From positions 1 to 35,058 of the forward strand of contig JALJEE010000470.1 of NCBI GenBank assembly GCA_023231475.1: DNA of 35,058 bases, given 5' to 3'. Position 1 is the first letter of the stretch; each line of letters opens with the position of its first letter. Below the pieces are notes generated by a model, which saw only the letters and a program-made list of their open reading frames with translations, searched no databases and was not told the origin of the DNA. Of this stretch, positions 9,201-20,647 are shown piece by piece. The translations under genes were made by a program, and so were the position numbers. Source of the stretch: Seison nebaliae (taxonomy: Eukaryota > Rotifera > Pararotatoria > Seisonacea > Seisonidae).

Positions 9201-12157
9201 CATAAAAGCAATTCAGTATAATGACAGCATCAAATACAATGCGTGTATTTGCACAGAAATAATTATTGAGTGCGCTACTTATACCGCTAGGGAGACAAGT
9301 ATTTTCTTAATGAAATCCGATGAATGACAGGCACACGCAGGCACATTATCGTTCCCGAACACGACGTCAATATGCACCGCTAACATAAAAGCGTGTCCAA
9401 TTTCATATTTCTATATCCTAATGCCGTCGATGTTTATTTTCCGTGCATTCGCTCCAATATCGAATAATTAATGTAGACGACATAATACACGGGAATTAAA
9501 TGAAGCAATAAAAAATATGATGAAAAAAGAAAATTTATCGATAACAATTCAGTCTTCTGCCTTTTTCTTCAATTAACTTGCCGCCACGATATCCATATAT
9601 CTTTATATTTGTTTTCTACAATGAACTCCATTTCACTAAACATAAATTGGAAATTCTCATTTCTCCCTTCCGTCTCTTCCGTTCCTTTTTTCTTTCTTCC
9701 CAAATGTCTCACTTTTTCACCCCACCATTATCAACTAACAGTAATTACTATTTTTAGCGGACCAATTTTTTTGACCCATCTCATATGTTTCTCTCTATTC
9801 GATCTTCTTATCAATTCTAAAATTTACCATTATATTACAATTATTTGATTTCAACGAATATTTTATTTAAAAAAAATTTTTTTTTTCACAAATTTTTCTA
9901 AAAGTTTTTCTTTTCATTCTTCTTTTTTAACCGTTTACAATTAATTTTAATATTTATAGAATTTGATTAGTTTTTAAATACAATTTTCATATAACCAGAT
10001 ATTTAGCAAGAAGACGAGAAAGAGGTGGCAGTAGAGAAACATTCGAGTCAGTAAATGTAATTTGTTTCAAGTGAAATCCTTTCAAACTTTCTCACCAATA
10101 GCAGAATAAGTGACGACAATTTGAGTTTATATTTTCGTACTTTCGCTGCAGGATACCTCACCTTCGAATTATCATGACTTGCGAAAAAATAATTACAATT
10201 ATTGTGACCGTTTCCATCGGAAGAGATTGATTTTTTGATTGATAATAGACACTCAACAGCGCAAGAAAGCCGGTATCGCATTAGTTAATAATTATGTGGC
10301 AGTCTTTCGCTCATACTGATTTGGAGGCGATTGCTCAAGTGTAGTTGAGATTAATGATATTGAAATTATTTGAATGCATTTATGAATGGAATGAGTTTCA
10401 TTCTCACTTCATTGACTAACTGCGTTTAATGATCTCATTACTGATTTGTCAAGAGATTCACGCTTATTTGAGTTCTAATAGTAGTTCGATAGTTCTTCTC
10501 TCGATTCGCGCTAAAGGCATCAACAATTGCAAGGAAATTTTAGAGTAGACAGATTGCACGAACAGAACGAATGTGAATGTGCATGTGTACGTTCGATGTA
10601 TGATGGTTCGTAGGGTAGACTATTGAGAATAATTATAATCTATGGCAAAGGAAAATGTGAAGCGGGTGGGAACGAAGGGAATTGAACGGAATTATATTGT
10701 CACGAAATCTAACAAACGGAAACTGATTGTGTGCATTGCAACAATATGAGTCTCAGACCCAAGTCACTCTTCGACGCATATTCTTTTTTTCTGGTCAAGA
10801 TATATTCCATCACCAAATAATTCTCCATTCAAGTACCATACTCGAATGGAAATTTATTTATAATCTGATCAAATCGTTCAAATTTTTTCTCCTCCCAATT
10901 TTCCTGATGTTCAATCGTATTTTAATTTTTTTTTAAATTTGTCTCATAGTAGTCACAGGAGAAAATTTTATGAAATTTAAAGCGACATTTTTGTCACTAT
11001 TTCGGCCTTCCTAAATTATTATTCAAATTTATTATTTGATATTTTCGGAAGACTTTAATCCTTATAATTTTCTTTCAATTCCTTTTAATTTAGTAGTCGT
11101 TTTAGATGTTTTATTGTCATCCGAATTAATTAATTGGAGGGAACATCTTGCTTTAATTCGGGGAGGAGGAATGAGAATCTTATGGGATGATCTGATATAA
11201 AATAAATAAATTGTATTGTGTTTGGGGGGAGAAATTAATATTGATATCTGATTAAGACGCACTAATCGTTATTATGCGGAGGATAATTCTATGTTGGAAT
11301 ATCGCGTTGTATAATTGAATAGAGTGATGGATAGATGGAATGAAATACATCTGCACAGAAGGCATCTGTCATTCATTTCCATTCACTACACGTTTCCAAT
11401 TACTCGGTTTCTCATGATAAATTAATTCGCGCACTTTGCCTTCTTTTTTTCTTTCTTTTCTGTCATTATTTATTTTCCATTACTCTTATCATTACAGTTA
11501 TCGTTCGGGGGAAAAAAAGATGGTCAGGATTCGTTCTCTCTTTATCATACGTACGATGAGTGATATCGTATAATATTTTCATTTTGAATATTATCGATTT
11601 TCTACTCTTTACGCAGACCTCAAAAACTGCATTAGTCCTACGAATATCATGTTCAGTAAGAGCCGTTTTTTTCCTCCTGTCATTCTATTCCTTCATGATA
11701 CGTACGAAATTCAATCGTCCCATTGTATGGCTGAGGGCTCATCTGCCATATTAATTCACTAGTTGATACCAGTACGTCGTCTCATTTTCGCTTGACAACG
11801 ATACTTACAATCTCTTAGTAGAATCTCTTATTTGCATTCGATGGGAGGGAGGCAGGGAGGACATTCATCTCGTGCATATAAGCAGCGCTATCGTATTGAT
11901 GGTATTCATTCGGCGGCTCTTTCTTCTTCTTCTTTTCATGAGACATGTTGGCCCCTTCTGTTCTCTCATTATCTTGTAGGCGCAAGACGGGCAGAATAAT
12001 TGAAATGGCATCGACATCATCGTTGATGAAGCGGATGAGTCGATAAGACTCTTTGTTGTTCATTTCCTCGTGTCGGATGGTATGATTCATTGCGCGCTTA
12101 CATCATTTGAATGATCGATAATCTCCATTCCATATACGCCATCATACAGTTGCAGGA

Positions 12158-12185
12158 ATGATATTTCTTTTAATTGAAATATCAT
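12158..12185. repeat. Perfect 10-bp inverted repeat (hairpin)
   Basis: ATGATATTTC and its exact complement GAAATATCAT flank an 8-base loop TTTTAATT. It is AT-rich, so chance or a cruciform-prone spot is possible. No T-run or microRNA-length stem is present. Confidence 0.5.
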
Positions 12186-13254
12186 CATGAACTCGACTTA
12201 CACATCAAAAACACTCACCAAACTCTACTCTTTCCTTTCGCGAGTTTCATATTATAAAATTTTAGAGGTGAATTCTATACAGTCTAATAGGTCAACAGCG
12301 CGTTCTTTTCCATATTTAATTATTCGTTTCACTAGACTTATGTGCTTGAGAACACATACACATTCGATATAATTACGTTGCTATTCTGTAACGTGTGCAT
12401 TTGATAACCACTTTCATCATCCTTTCAATTCCTTTCATCATATTTTCTGCATAATTCTCCTTTCTTCATGCAATCTTTCCCATTCTCTTTCGCAAAAAAA
12501 AACGAACGATGTCAATTCTCACACAGAAACATCTTCTTAGAACTTACTTCTATTTATCGTCATTCCTTCACCGAAATCATCTAGATTTACGTAATCAAAA
12601 CAGAATAATTGAGAAATGCATTATAAGGGTTTCTTCTACTGCTTCTGAACGGTAATAAGAAGTCCGTGTTTTCCAATTTTTTAAGATAGAGGAATAATCA
12701 GAATATTTATCTGTTTTTAGTCAGTCCGCCGATGGCAATAGGATGGGACAATATTGATAGTCAATATCCTTTCCTTCTCATAATCTATTCAAATTATCAA
12801 TATATCATGTTCTAATGGAATGCAGACTTTGTAAATAAAGAACGTCGTTTTCTATTGGTTGTTAAATGAGGAGAAATCGAAGTCGTTAACAAACAATATC
12901 GTCCCGAATATTGATTGTACAGAAGTAGTGGCGTCAGCTCATAAGTAAATACTCTCTAGTTCTACATTCTCAACATTTTAGTGCCAATTTCTCTTGTCAA
13001 ACATAAATAATGTGACGTAGAAGAGCATAAGGCAATTTGGGAGCGTTTTTCAAAATGATTCTTTAGCAACAATGGCCACGTTGACGGAAATTGAACTTTT
13101 TCCCGCCAATTTCCACCAACTCTCCAATGTATGTTTTAAGGGAATTGATAAATTTATTTTATCGAAAATTTTTGACATTCACTGTGTCAATCTATTTTCG
13201 GGTCAGACTAATCAATAATGGGAAAGTCGATTAATGGAATGAATTTATTGTTGT

Positions 13255-13275
13255 GATGATGATGATGATGATGAT
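13255..13275. repeat. (GAT)7 microsatellite
   Basis: Seven uninterrupted GAT units in non-coding sequence. Confidence 0.9.
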
Positions 13276-14723
13276 GGTAGTGGTAATTGTTGTTGTATTG
13301 GAAATGTATGAATATTGTCAATAAATAAAATTATGCGTTCGTCATACGTGCGCGAATAATTGCTCTTCCATTCAGACGCTTATCGACAAAATGAATATTG
13401 AAGTAGCGTCAATCGTTCACCTTCCTTTCCATTCTTCCATCTCCTATTCATAATTCGATGCACACATATACACACATGCAGAAACAATTCGTAAGGGAAC
13501 GGAATAGAATGAACAAACATCCATATATTAGGTGATGGATGTATGCCGACGGCGACGAGAACGATGATATTATTGACGATGGAAGACGACGATAAGTGCG
13601 CTATGCATACATGATGCATGGAGAACGGTAGTCCATACACTCTCCTCCCCTCCCTCTCGTTCGAACGAGAAAGGCAACTGCTAATGCAAAAGATGTTGTT
13701 ATGTTAGATGGTACGTATGATGGAAATTATTATATAATTCTCATTATACGAAAATTCCATGAGAAATATATCGGGAGGATAGATGGGAGAATGCAAACGA
13801 AATTCATAACAGAGACAATCAGATATGTGAGCGCGCACTTTTCTACGACGTCGTTCGTTATCGTACGTACCAATTTTCGTTATCGCCTCCTTCTCACATC
13901 TTCCTTTTTTAAGCGCGCGACATCTCTTCATTTGATAATACGCAGTTTGACTAAAACACGCGAACGCAGTGACACACTTGCTAAGAGAAAAGGAGAAGAA
14001 GAAGGAGGAGGAGAAGGAGAAGAAGAATAATTAGAACGGAGAATACCCAGTCTAAAAACACAGTCGAAAGTGAAAATGTAATAAAAAAAAATTTATTTTG
14101 CTGACAAACTACTTGGGATCATCAATACGTCGAGTTGATTAACTAGTTGATGGTGCGCCAGTCATCATACGTCCTCATGTTCCTCTAATTCTCTTCTCAT
14201 ATGCATTCGGAAGTGAGAAAAAGGGGGAAAAGAGGCGACATACGCGCCAATCTGCCATATGTCATTAAAATCTATAGAGTCTATTTATAGCAAACAACTC
14301 TTTAAATTATATTTTACGCCGTTTCATTCTTCTTTCTTTTTTCTTTTCTTCAATGCTACGAACTATCTGCAGAGCGTAGTGACAGATTGATGAAAGGAGA
14401 ACTGATCATTATTTAAATAAATCAACAAGTGTCGTCAATTGTTGTTGTTGTTATTTTGTTTTTTCATGCTCATAAAAATTATCTAATTTAAATTGATTTC
14501 ATCTCTGCCATTTTATCACTTCTCTGGTTTGTTGTTTGTTGAAGAGGAACGAAACCGTAAAGTTTTCCGAGAAGATTTTTCTTTCATTTCCATTTTCTTC
14601 CATTCTCTGACCATATGGTTTCTTTATCATGTTTCTGATTTATTTCCAATTAATAGAAATCTCTTGTCATTAGAGAAGGAAAGAAATTCGATCGAGAACA
14701 CAATCTCCAGCACATCTCACAAT

Positions 14724-17700
14724 ATGGATGTTATACCAATTCTAAGAACACATCTACTTTACGATGCATCGTTGAATGAGGAATTGACTGAAACACAAAA
14801 TTGTGTGATGGCAATTCTTCAAAAACGGTTGAAACCGTCACATAAATATCCCATGGTTTTCACGAAATACGCACAATTCAACAAAGAAGGCCCACTTACA
14901 CTCTGGTGGTGTGTTCGACCTGTTACTTCTGCTAACTCATCGAATAATGGTACGAAATGTAATAAAGAAAACTTACCACATACTCCGAATAGTGATGATA
15001 ATGTCGAGACGAATTGGGAGGAGCGAACAATGTACTTTCTTCCTCATTCCGAAAATACTTGGCTTCGTTTCGAACCGGCTACATTTGAAATTGTCGTTTG
15101 TGTCGTCCCTACCAATAATCGTGCATTGTGTGATACGTTACGGGGAATATCCACTTTCAAACAACTCAAGAAATATTTGGAGACGAATAAACATTCATTA
15201 AAATTATGTAATTCCGATTCCTTGTTCGATCATGGAAATTCGACAAATGAAAATTTCCAAAAAACTGACAACAACAATAATAATAATAATAATATTAACA
15301 ATGCAAATACAAATAATAATAATAACAACAACAGCAATAATAGTGGGAATAATTCGATGGAAGTTGATAATAATTCTTCGACATCACAAGATGATGATGA
15401 TGAATCGAATTGGTTCGAGTTGAGCACGAAACAATTCAAATTGTCGAACGACGTTATTGAAAGTTTTCAGGAACCGCAAATTAAGGACGAGGCGATGGAA
15501 GGCAAGTCGATGGATGTGAATAGTTTGAAAGATTATTTTGAAAAAAATTTTTTGGAGATGAAGAAAAGTTGTGACGATATTATGGAGCGTGCTAAACAGA
15601 CGACAAATGAACAGAATGGTAAAGATATCTCTTCACAATTAAATCAAATTCAACAACTTTTAAAATTGCACGTTTCGTCATTGATCAATTCACAGAAAAA
15701 TTGCTCTGGTTCATCATCCAATTCAACGAATTCATTAACTTTACAATCGTCACTCTTACAACCATCCATTTATCCATCACCACCATTGAGCAATTCGAAA
15801 CAATTGGATCACAAACAATTACTCTCCACCATCTCCAGTTCACTCCAACAGAATCGGCAAAATCTCTTACAGAAAGTTCAAACAATTAACAAAAATAATT
15901 CGAACGAGAAAAATCTGATTCGAACAAATCTCGTCCAAGAAGACAACGGAGATATTCGGCTGGATGAAGAGATGGAGAATTATAGTGATGACGATACTGA
16001 AGAGGAGAATCGTCAAAATTCTCAACGAAATTCGAATTCTCTTCAATTTGATGGGACGAATAATCGATCGTCGACAAATATCAATAATCAAATTCGAGTA
16101 AATGAGAATGGCGACGTAGAATGTTTCGATTCGGAGAATGATGATAAATCTGGAAATGATTCATATCAATTTCAATTAAATAATTCTGATAAAACCGTCA
16201 TAACACTGGATTCGAATGTTGCAGGGAATTTATTGAAATTGATGAATTCCGATCAATTGGTAAAACAGTTACAAGTGAATAATCTGTTGACATCATCAAC
16301 GAACGTTAAAAACGGAATAATCAACAACAACAACAACAATAACAACAACAATAAGTTGTTGAATGAAATGTTAAGTGAAGACATTCCAACGAATTCGATG
16401 AAAATGCCTCGCAAGAGTTCGAAGAATGGAACGAAATCATCATATTCTAAGAACATGAATGATTTGAATAGGAAAAATCAAAATTCATCAATAAATAAAA
16501 GTCGTTATTCTCCATTAACCTCTTCTTCCTCAACCACCGTCGTATCACCATCAACTTCGTCGACATATTTAACGGGCAATTCTATCACATCGTCTCATTG
16601 TACATCCTCATCATCTTTACCATCCAATTCCATTCTACAAAATTTATTGACTGTTCTCCAACAATCACAAGACACCGATCAAAATGAACCGAAATTATCA
16701 TTCTCATCTCTCAATTCCACTCACTCCACTTACTCCAACAATAATTCGTCATGTGACAAGTTGAAGAGTTTATTGAAAAATACAAATACTGATCAGATAA
16801 TTTCTCAATTAAGACAACAACAACAACAACAACAACAACAATCTCAAATTTCTCCCATACAAAAAGGACGAAAACGAAAAAGATTCACTCCGACAAATAT
16901 CCGATATTTGAATGGAAATTCATCTTCATCCTTCTCGTCCGGAACAGGTGCAGGAATGAAAAATGGAAATAATAATAATCAAATTATTATCGAATCACCC
17001 GAACACAGTACACGAATCAGTAATGTTGGTAAATTGTTGGAGACGATAAAAGACGATCGATCTTCCCAATTCACTGAAACGGAGAAGATGTTGATCGAAG
17101 AGAATCTCACCAATCATATGGACATGACTTGTAGTAACTCGTCATCGAGTAACGACATTAGTTCCGATAACGGTTTAGACGACTACAACTTCGAAGAGGA
17201 AGATGACGATGACGAATATAAACCACCAAATTGTCGTACAGTCGATTCAAGAATGAATAAATGTTCAAATCGGATATCCAATTCTACTCACCGACTCGTC
17301 AAATCGGAGAATATTTCAACGTCCAACAACAACAATGATCCAATGAGAAATCATAAAAATTCCCCAAACAACAACAACAATAATAATAATAATAATAATT
17401 CTTTTAATGAGAATTCACGTGAGAAATATTTGACATTCTCTTCTCAAACCAGACGACAAGCGAAAGCATTCCAACGATTGAATCCAGTCGATACGACGAT
17501 TCGTGGTGAACATATCAAATCGGAAAATGGTAAAGCACATCGTGCCAGTGGAATTATGAGGTTATCTAGCGCCGCTGCATTCGATAGCACTAGTCCGATA
17601 ATTGATCCACTTGACATACCGAAAACTGATTTAGATCATATGAGAGAGACGTCTATCGATGCCTATACATTCGTCCGTCAAGTCTGGTTGAGATGTTTCC

Positions 17701-18065
17701 CTTTCTGGTATCGAATGGACAAATCTATCCAAACTTATCAAGCTGATTTGGTGGAGAATATGCAGAAGATAACTGAAGAATATTATCCCAAATTGTCATG
17801 TAAGGACATCAATTTCTGGAGTGATTGTTACGTTAAATTGAATGCACGAAATCGGAACGATCGATTCCGTTATCGACAAATGATAATCAGGAAGAATAAT
17901 GATGACAATACCACCCCAAATAGTAAGTCCAATAATAATTCGACGATATATCAACATCATTTACCCCAACAAGAAAAACAATCGAGAACAAGTCAAATCT
18001 CACCCGCTGCATCTTTCACCACTTCCACAATGTCCGGTTCGACGTCCAAATCAACAGTTGCATAA
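14724..18065 (+). CDS. Large low-complexity, probably nuclear protein of unknown family
   Basis: The first ATG of a long open frame gives 1113 residues (MDVIPILRTHLL...). The frame is open upstream to 14493 without an ATG, and TTAATAG ending at 14656 is a possible splice acceptor, so a 5' untranslated exon may lie upstream. Two parts look globular. Residues 1-160 include LTLWWCVRP and TWLRFEPATFEIVVCVVP. Residues about 965-1055 include TFVRQVWLRCFPFWYRMDKS and a basic end, NRNDRFRYRQM. Between them lie Asn runs (about 182-202, 533-544, 881-892), a Gln run (about 698-707), many Ser runs, an acidic EEEDDDDEY stretch and a basic GRKRKRF likely nuclear signal near residue 715. Composition suggests a transcription or chromatin regulator. 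I compared it mentally with SATB/Dve, BEN-domain and NAB proteins and could not place it. No function is assigned. Confidence 0.8.
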   Translation: MDVIPILRTHLLYDASLNEELTETQNCVMAILQKRLKPSHKYPMVFTKYAQFNKEGPLTLWWCVRPVTSANSSNNGTKCNKENLPHTPNSDDNVETNWEERTMYFLPHSENTWLRFEPATFEIVVCVVPTNNRALCDTLRGISTFKQLKKYLETNKHSLKLCNSDSLFDHGNSTNENFQKTDNNNNNNNNINNANTNNNNNNNSNNSGNNSMEVDNNSSTSQDDDDESNWFELSTKQFKLSNDVIESFQEPQIKDEAMEGKSMDVNSLKDYFEKNFLEMKKSCDDIMERAKQTTNEQNGKDISSQLNQIQQLLKLHVSSLINSQKNCSGSSSNSTNSLTLQSSLLQPSIYPSPPLSNSKQLDHKQLLSTISSSLQQNRQNLLQKVQTINKNNSNEKNLIRTNLVQEDNGDIRLDEEMENYSDDDTEEENRQNSQRNSNSLQFDGTNNRSSTNINNQIRVNENGDVECFDSENDDKSGNDSYQFQLNNSDKTVITLDSNVAGNLLKLMNSDQLVKQLQVNNLLTSSTNVKNGIINNNNNNNNNNKLLNEMLSEDIPTNSMKMPRKSSKNGTKSSYSKNMNDLNRKNQNSSINKSRYSPLTSSSSTTVVSPSTSSTYLTGNSITSSHCTSSSSLPSNSILQNLLTVLQQSQDTDQNEPKLSFSSLNSTHSTYSNNNSSCDKLKSLLKNTNTDQIISQLRQQQQQQQQQSQISPIQKGRKRKRFTPTNIRYLNGNSSSSFSSGTGAGMKNGNNNNQIIIESPEHSTRISNVGKLLETIKDDRSSQFTETEKMLIEENLTNHMDMTCSNSSSSNDISSDNGLDDYNFEEEDDDDEYKPPNCRTVDSRMNKCSNRISNSTHRLVKSENISTSNNNNDPMRNHKNSPNNNNNNNNNNNSFNENSREKYLTFSSQTRRQAKAFQRLNPVDTTIRGEHIKSENGKAHRASGIMRLSSAAAFDSTSPIIDPLDIPKTDLDHMRETSIDAYTFVRQVWLRCFPFWYRMDKSIQTYQADLVENMQKITEEYYPKLSCKDINFWSDCYVKLNARNRNDRFRYRQMIIRKNNDDNTTPNSKSNNNSTIYQHHLPQQEKQSRTSQISPAASFTTSTMSGSTSKSTVA

Positions 18066-19073
18066 ACACAAATCACATTATACATAAAACAGATGTATAT
18101 AAAAGAACTATTAATCTGATGATTCCCATCATCCCATTTTTTCCCCCATTTTTATTTAAATTTTAATTCCATTCTATTTCCATCATCTGTCGATGAGAAT
18201 GATTCATTTAACATCTCAATTTTATCCATTTTTTTTTCCTTCCGATTCCCTTTTATTTCCGTTGGAAGATTTCTAATTCATTTTCTTTTCCTTCATCTAT
18301 TCACGAATACAAAACTAGTCAGCATTATACTAAAATTCTTTTCGATTTTTTTTTTGAATCCAAAAATTTTTTTCTCCAAATTTTCCTTTCATACGATGTA
18401 CAGTCGCAATCAATCATTTTAATGAAATTCAGTAATAATTTGATTCGATTCGAATTAAAATCTTTTTTCATCTCTCAAAAACAAATGTGAATTTTACATT
18501 TCAAATCTTTTTTCCAGCGAATTATTATTGAACAAATTATTTCCCGCTATTTATTTTACGGGTTCATTCTCTCATATATCCATCACCACCACCACCATCT
18601 TAATTATCATCATTTAAATATCATTATTTCATTAAAAGAAATAAAATTCATTTCTAATTTTAATTCATTTTTAATTGATTTTATCCATAAAAAATATGTT
18701 GAAAAATTGATGGAATGTTGTCGATTTGTTAAAGGAACGAAAAACGAATGAGTTGAGAAATTTACAAATTTGTGAAATGAATAAAAATCGAATGAAAAAG
18801 GTAAATTGGAAGAATAAAAATTGTTTATCATTTTCAAGTTTGTTGCAATAAGGTAGAGAGGAATGGTAGAGAGGAGGTAATATGTAAAATTTAAAAAAAA
18901 TTACGAGATCAATTTCTTAATATTTATCTGATCGATAATTGATTGAGATTAGGGAAAAGATGATAAATGAAAGGTTTTAGATCGACATTAGGAAACAGTC
19001 TCCAAGAGACAATAATTTTCCAGGAATGAATGAAGAAAAAAATAAAAGTTGGAATTGAGGTAGTGCTAGAGCT
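18066..19073. other. 3' region between convergent genes
   Basis: AT-rich sequence, rich in T-runs, between the stop codons of the plus-strand low-complexity gene and the minus-strand dispanin-like gene. An AATAAA at 18641-18646 is a candidate plus-strand poly(A) signal. No gene is visible. Confidence 0.5.
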
Positions 19074-19804
19074 CTATCCGGAGTTAGCTCGAGACCATGG
19101 TTCTAAAATGTAGAAAACTGTTAAAATCCATGTGAGTCCTCCCACGAATGACAGCCCACAAAATATGAATGACATTCTCGACAATTTATAGGAAACAGAA
19201 ATAAATCCATCTTCATATTTCCGTTTAGCTTTCAATGCGAAAAGAAATGCTATAATTCCTGGCCGACGGAAATAATTTTAAAAAAAATTAAAATATTTAA
19301 AAAAAATATGAAAATAAAAACCTGTGGGAAAAAAGAGAAGAATGCAAAGACTGGCAAACCATCGCCAATCGCTGGGTGGGGCTGGTAGATTGGGATCGAA
19401 TTTTCGTTTTCTCATTCGAGACGATGTGATGGATGAAGCTAAACTTCCTCGACTCATATATGTACCGGCAGATACTCCAGTCTTCAATGTGGCGATGGTC
19501 ATATTCGATGAATATAATGGATTCGTTGGACGAACTTGAGGATAATCTTAGAATGATTATTAAGTAGAATTACTGATAAACTACTCGATGACTAACGACT
19601 GTATGTTAATCGACTGCCATTCGAGTACATGGAACCGTTGATGGAACCGTTGGCAGAATTGGTACGCGAAGGAATCGCATATTTTGACGACGAATTATTT
19701 GATGGTGATCGGATGCGATTTGGAAGTCTCTTATTCTCCACATCTTGAGCTTCATCGAAATGATTATGATCATTCCGTTCATCATCATTCACTTCCTGCA
19801 TCAT
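19074..19804 (-). CDS. CD225/dispanin-like two-pass membrane protein
   Basis: Three exons (19597-19804, 19322-19534, 19074-19258) with GT...AG introns of 62 and 63 bp join in frame to 201 residues. The N-terminal 115 residues are polar, with Ser/Asn-rich and basic stretches (RKRK at 111-114), and look disordered and cytosolic. A PPSDW motif leads into the first hydrophobic segment (about 127-149, WFASLCILLFFPTGIIAFLF). This is followed by a short basic loop ALKAKRKYEDG and a second hydrophobic segment (about 168-191). The P-x-x-W start, the Cys and P-T/L-G-I-I/V-A within TM1, the basic loop and the second TM match the CD225/dispanin layout (IFITM, PRRT, TMEM233 families) as I remember it. In that family the half-membrane TM1 tends to shape membrane curvature or fusion. 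The exact subfamily is unclear. The gene converges on the low-complexity gene. Confidence 0.65.
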
Positions 19805-20647
19805 GATCGTTTGAGGTAGTTCGTTTTATTATTTAATGGAATTTGACGAGAACGCGAATTACATTAACTACAGTCGAGTGAACACTTAATTCATCTGGCG
19901 AGAAAGTACGATAAAAGCGGAAGTAAACACAAAACTTAATTTTAATTTTTTCCTTTAAAATTAATTTTTTATTTTCAAAATTTTTTAAAATTCAAATTTT
20001 TAGCTTTTATCGAAAATTATTTTTTTATTTAAAATTCAATATATATATATTGATCAAAATGGTTTGTATGTTTGGGGAGACGACAGAGAGGATAAACAAA
20101 ACTGTTTATTTAACGATTTGTTGAATACGTAATGATAAATGTCACGTAGATACGTCAAGAGATGATCTGATGGAAATTGGAGGAGAGAGACCGATACGAT
20201 ACAATATCATTGAATCGTATTAGAGATGGAAACGATAATTCCATTTGATGATTCAACACAAATTCAATCTAATCAATGTCATTGGATTGATGAGAATTCC
20301 ATCAATAATTATTCAATATGGTCGTGTGAAGCGTGTAGGCGAACGACGTGGAAGACAAACGATCAAGGAAATTCTTTTCCAACTAAAGAACTCGAATAAA
20401 TTGTGGAAATTGTAACAGATTATTCATTTTGTCATCTCGACGGAAAATATTTCAATTCCTAATCATTCACCAACCACATTATTATCTAATTCAATTAATC
20501 TGTTTGTCGACTGTTCTCTGATTAAACTGTCATTTCCCACTTTCCTTTTATTTCTAATAAAAACTTTCTTTCTTTTTTTTTCATTAAACCACTCCTCGTC
20601 TGGTTATTCCTCGAACTCCATAATGTTTCAACATTTCCTTTATCATT
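19805..20647. other. Intergenic stretch with one possible micro-ORF
   Basis: The left part is AT-rich with an ATATATATAT run near 20040. A 57-codon plus-strand frame (20226-20399) is described separately. Nothing else is recognised. Confidence 0.5.
20226..20399 (+). CDS. Possible 57-residue small protein with a CxxC pair
   Basis: ATG to TAA, intact, beginning METIIPFDDS. It has mixed composition, unlike surrounding non-coding DNA: three Trp, three Cys and a WSCEACRRTTW segment with one CxxC. An AATAAA overlaps the stop codon (20395-20400). An in-frame stop lies shortly upstream, so this is not a tail of a longer frame. I recognise no family. It may be a real short gene, an exon of something larger, or chance. 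Confidence 0.25.
   Translation: METIIPFDDSTQIQSNQCHWIDENSINNYSIWSCEACRRTTWKTNDQGNSFPTKELE

Larger units (their letters stand above)
6300..14656. other. Long non-coding stretch, about 8.4 kb
   Basis: No reading frame here looks like a real protein. The frames found are under about 110 codons, on both strands, with no family resemblance and no linkable splice sites. Contents seen are an (ATT)n run at 8346-8360, (GAT)7 at 13255-13275, a perfect 10-bp stem hairpin at 12158-12185, a GGA/GAA-rich patch around 13990-14030, and a CpG-containing patch with CGACGTCG and CGTACGTA palindromes around 13840-13890. Base composition is more even than in the AT-rich tails of genes. The stretch probably holds promoter, 5' untranslated exons and regulatory DNA for the divergent genes at both ends; that is inference. 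Confidence 0.5.

Noticed and set aside
11815-12090. 91-codon minus-strand ATG frame (MNHTIRHEEM start)
   Set aside because: Mixed composition made it tempting, but it shows no domain, no neighbouring exon and a Lys run that comes from a CTT-rich patch.
13701-14030. 109-codon plus-strand frame ending in a Glu/Gly-rich tail
   Set aside because: The tail is a GAA/GGA purine repeat and the remainder has no protein character.
6300-14656. Conserved animal microRNAs (let-7, miR-1, miR-9, miR-10, miR-124, bantam)
   Set aside because: Seed and mature sequences I could recall were not found on reading; the only clean hairpin (12158-12185) is too short.
14493-14723. Upstream extension of the low-complexity gene's frame
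   Set aside because: The frame is open but has no ATG; hydrophobic AT-rich content and a likely splice acceptor at 14655-14656 indicate 5' non-coding sequence.
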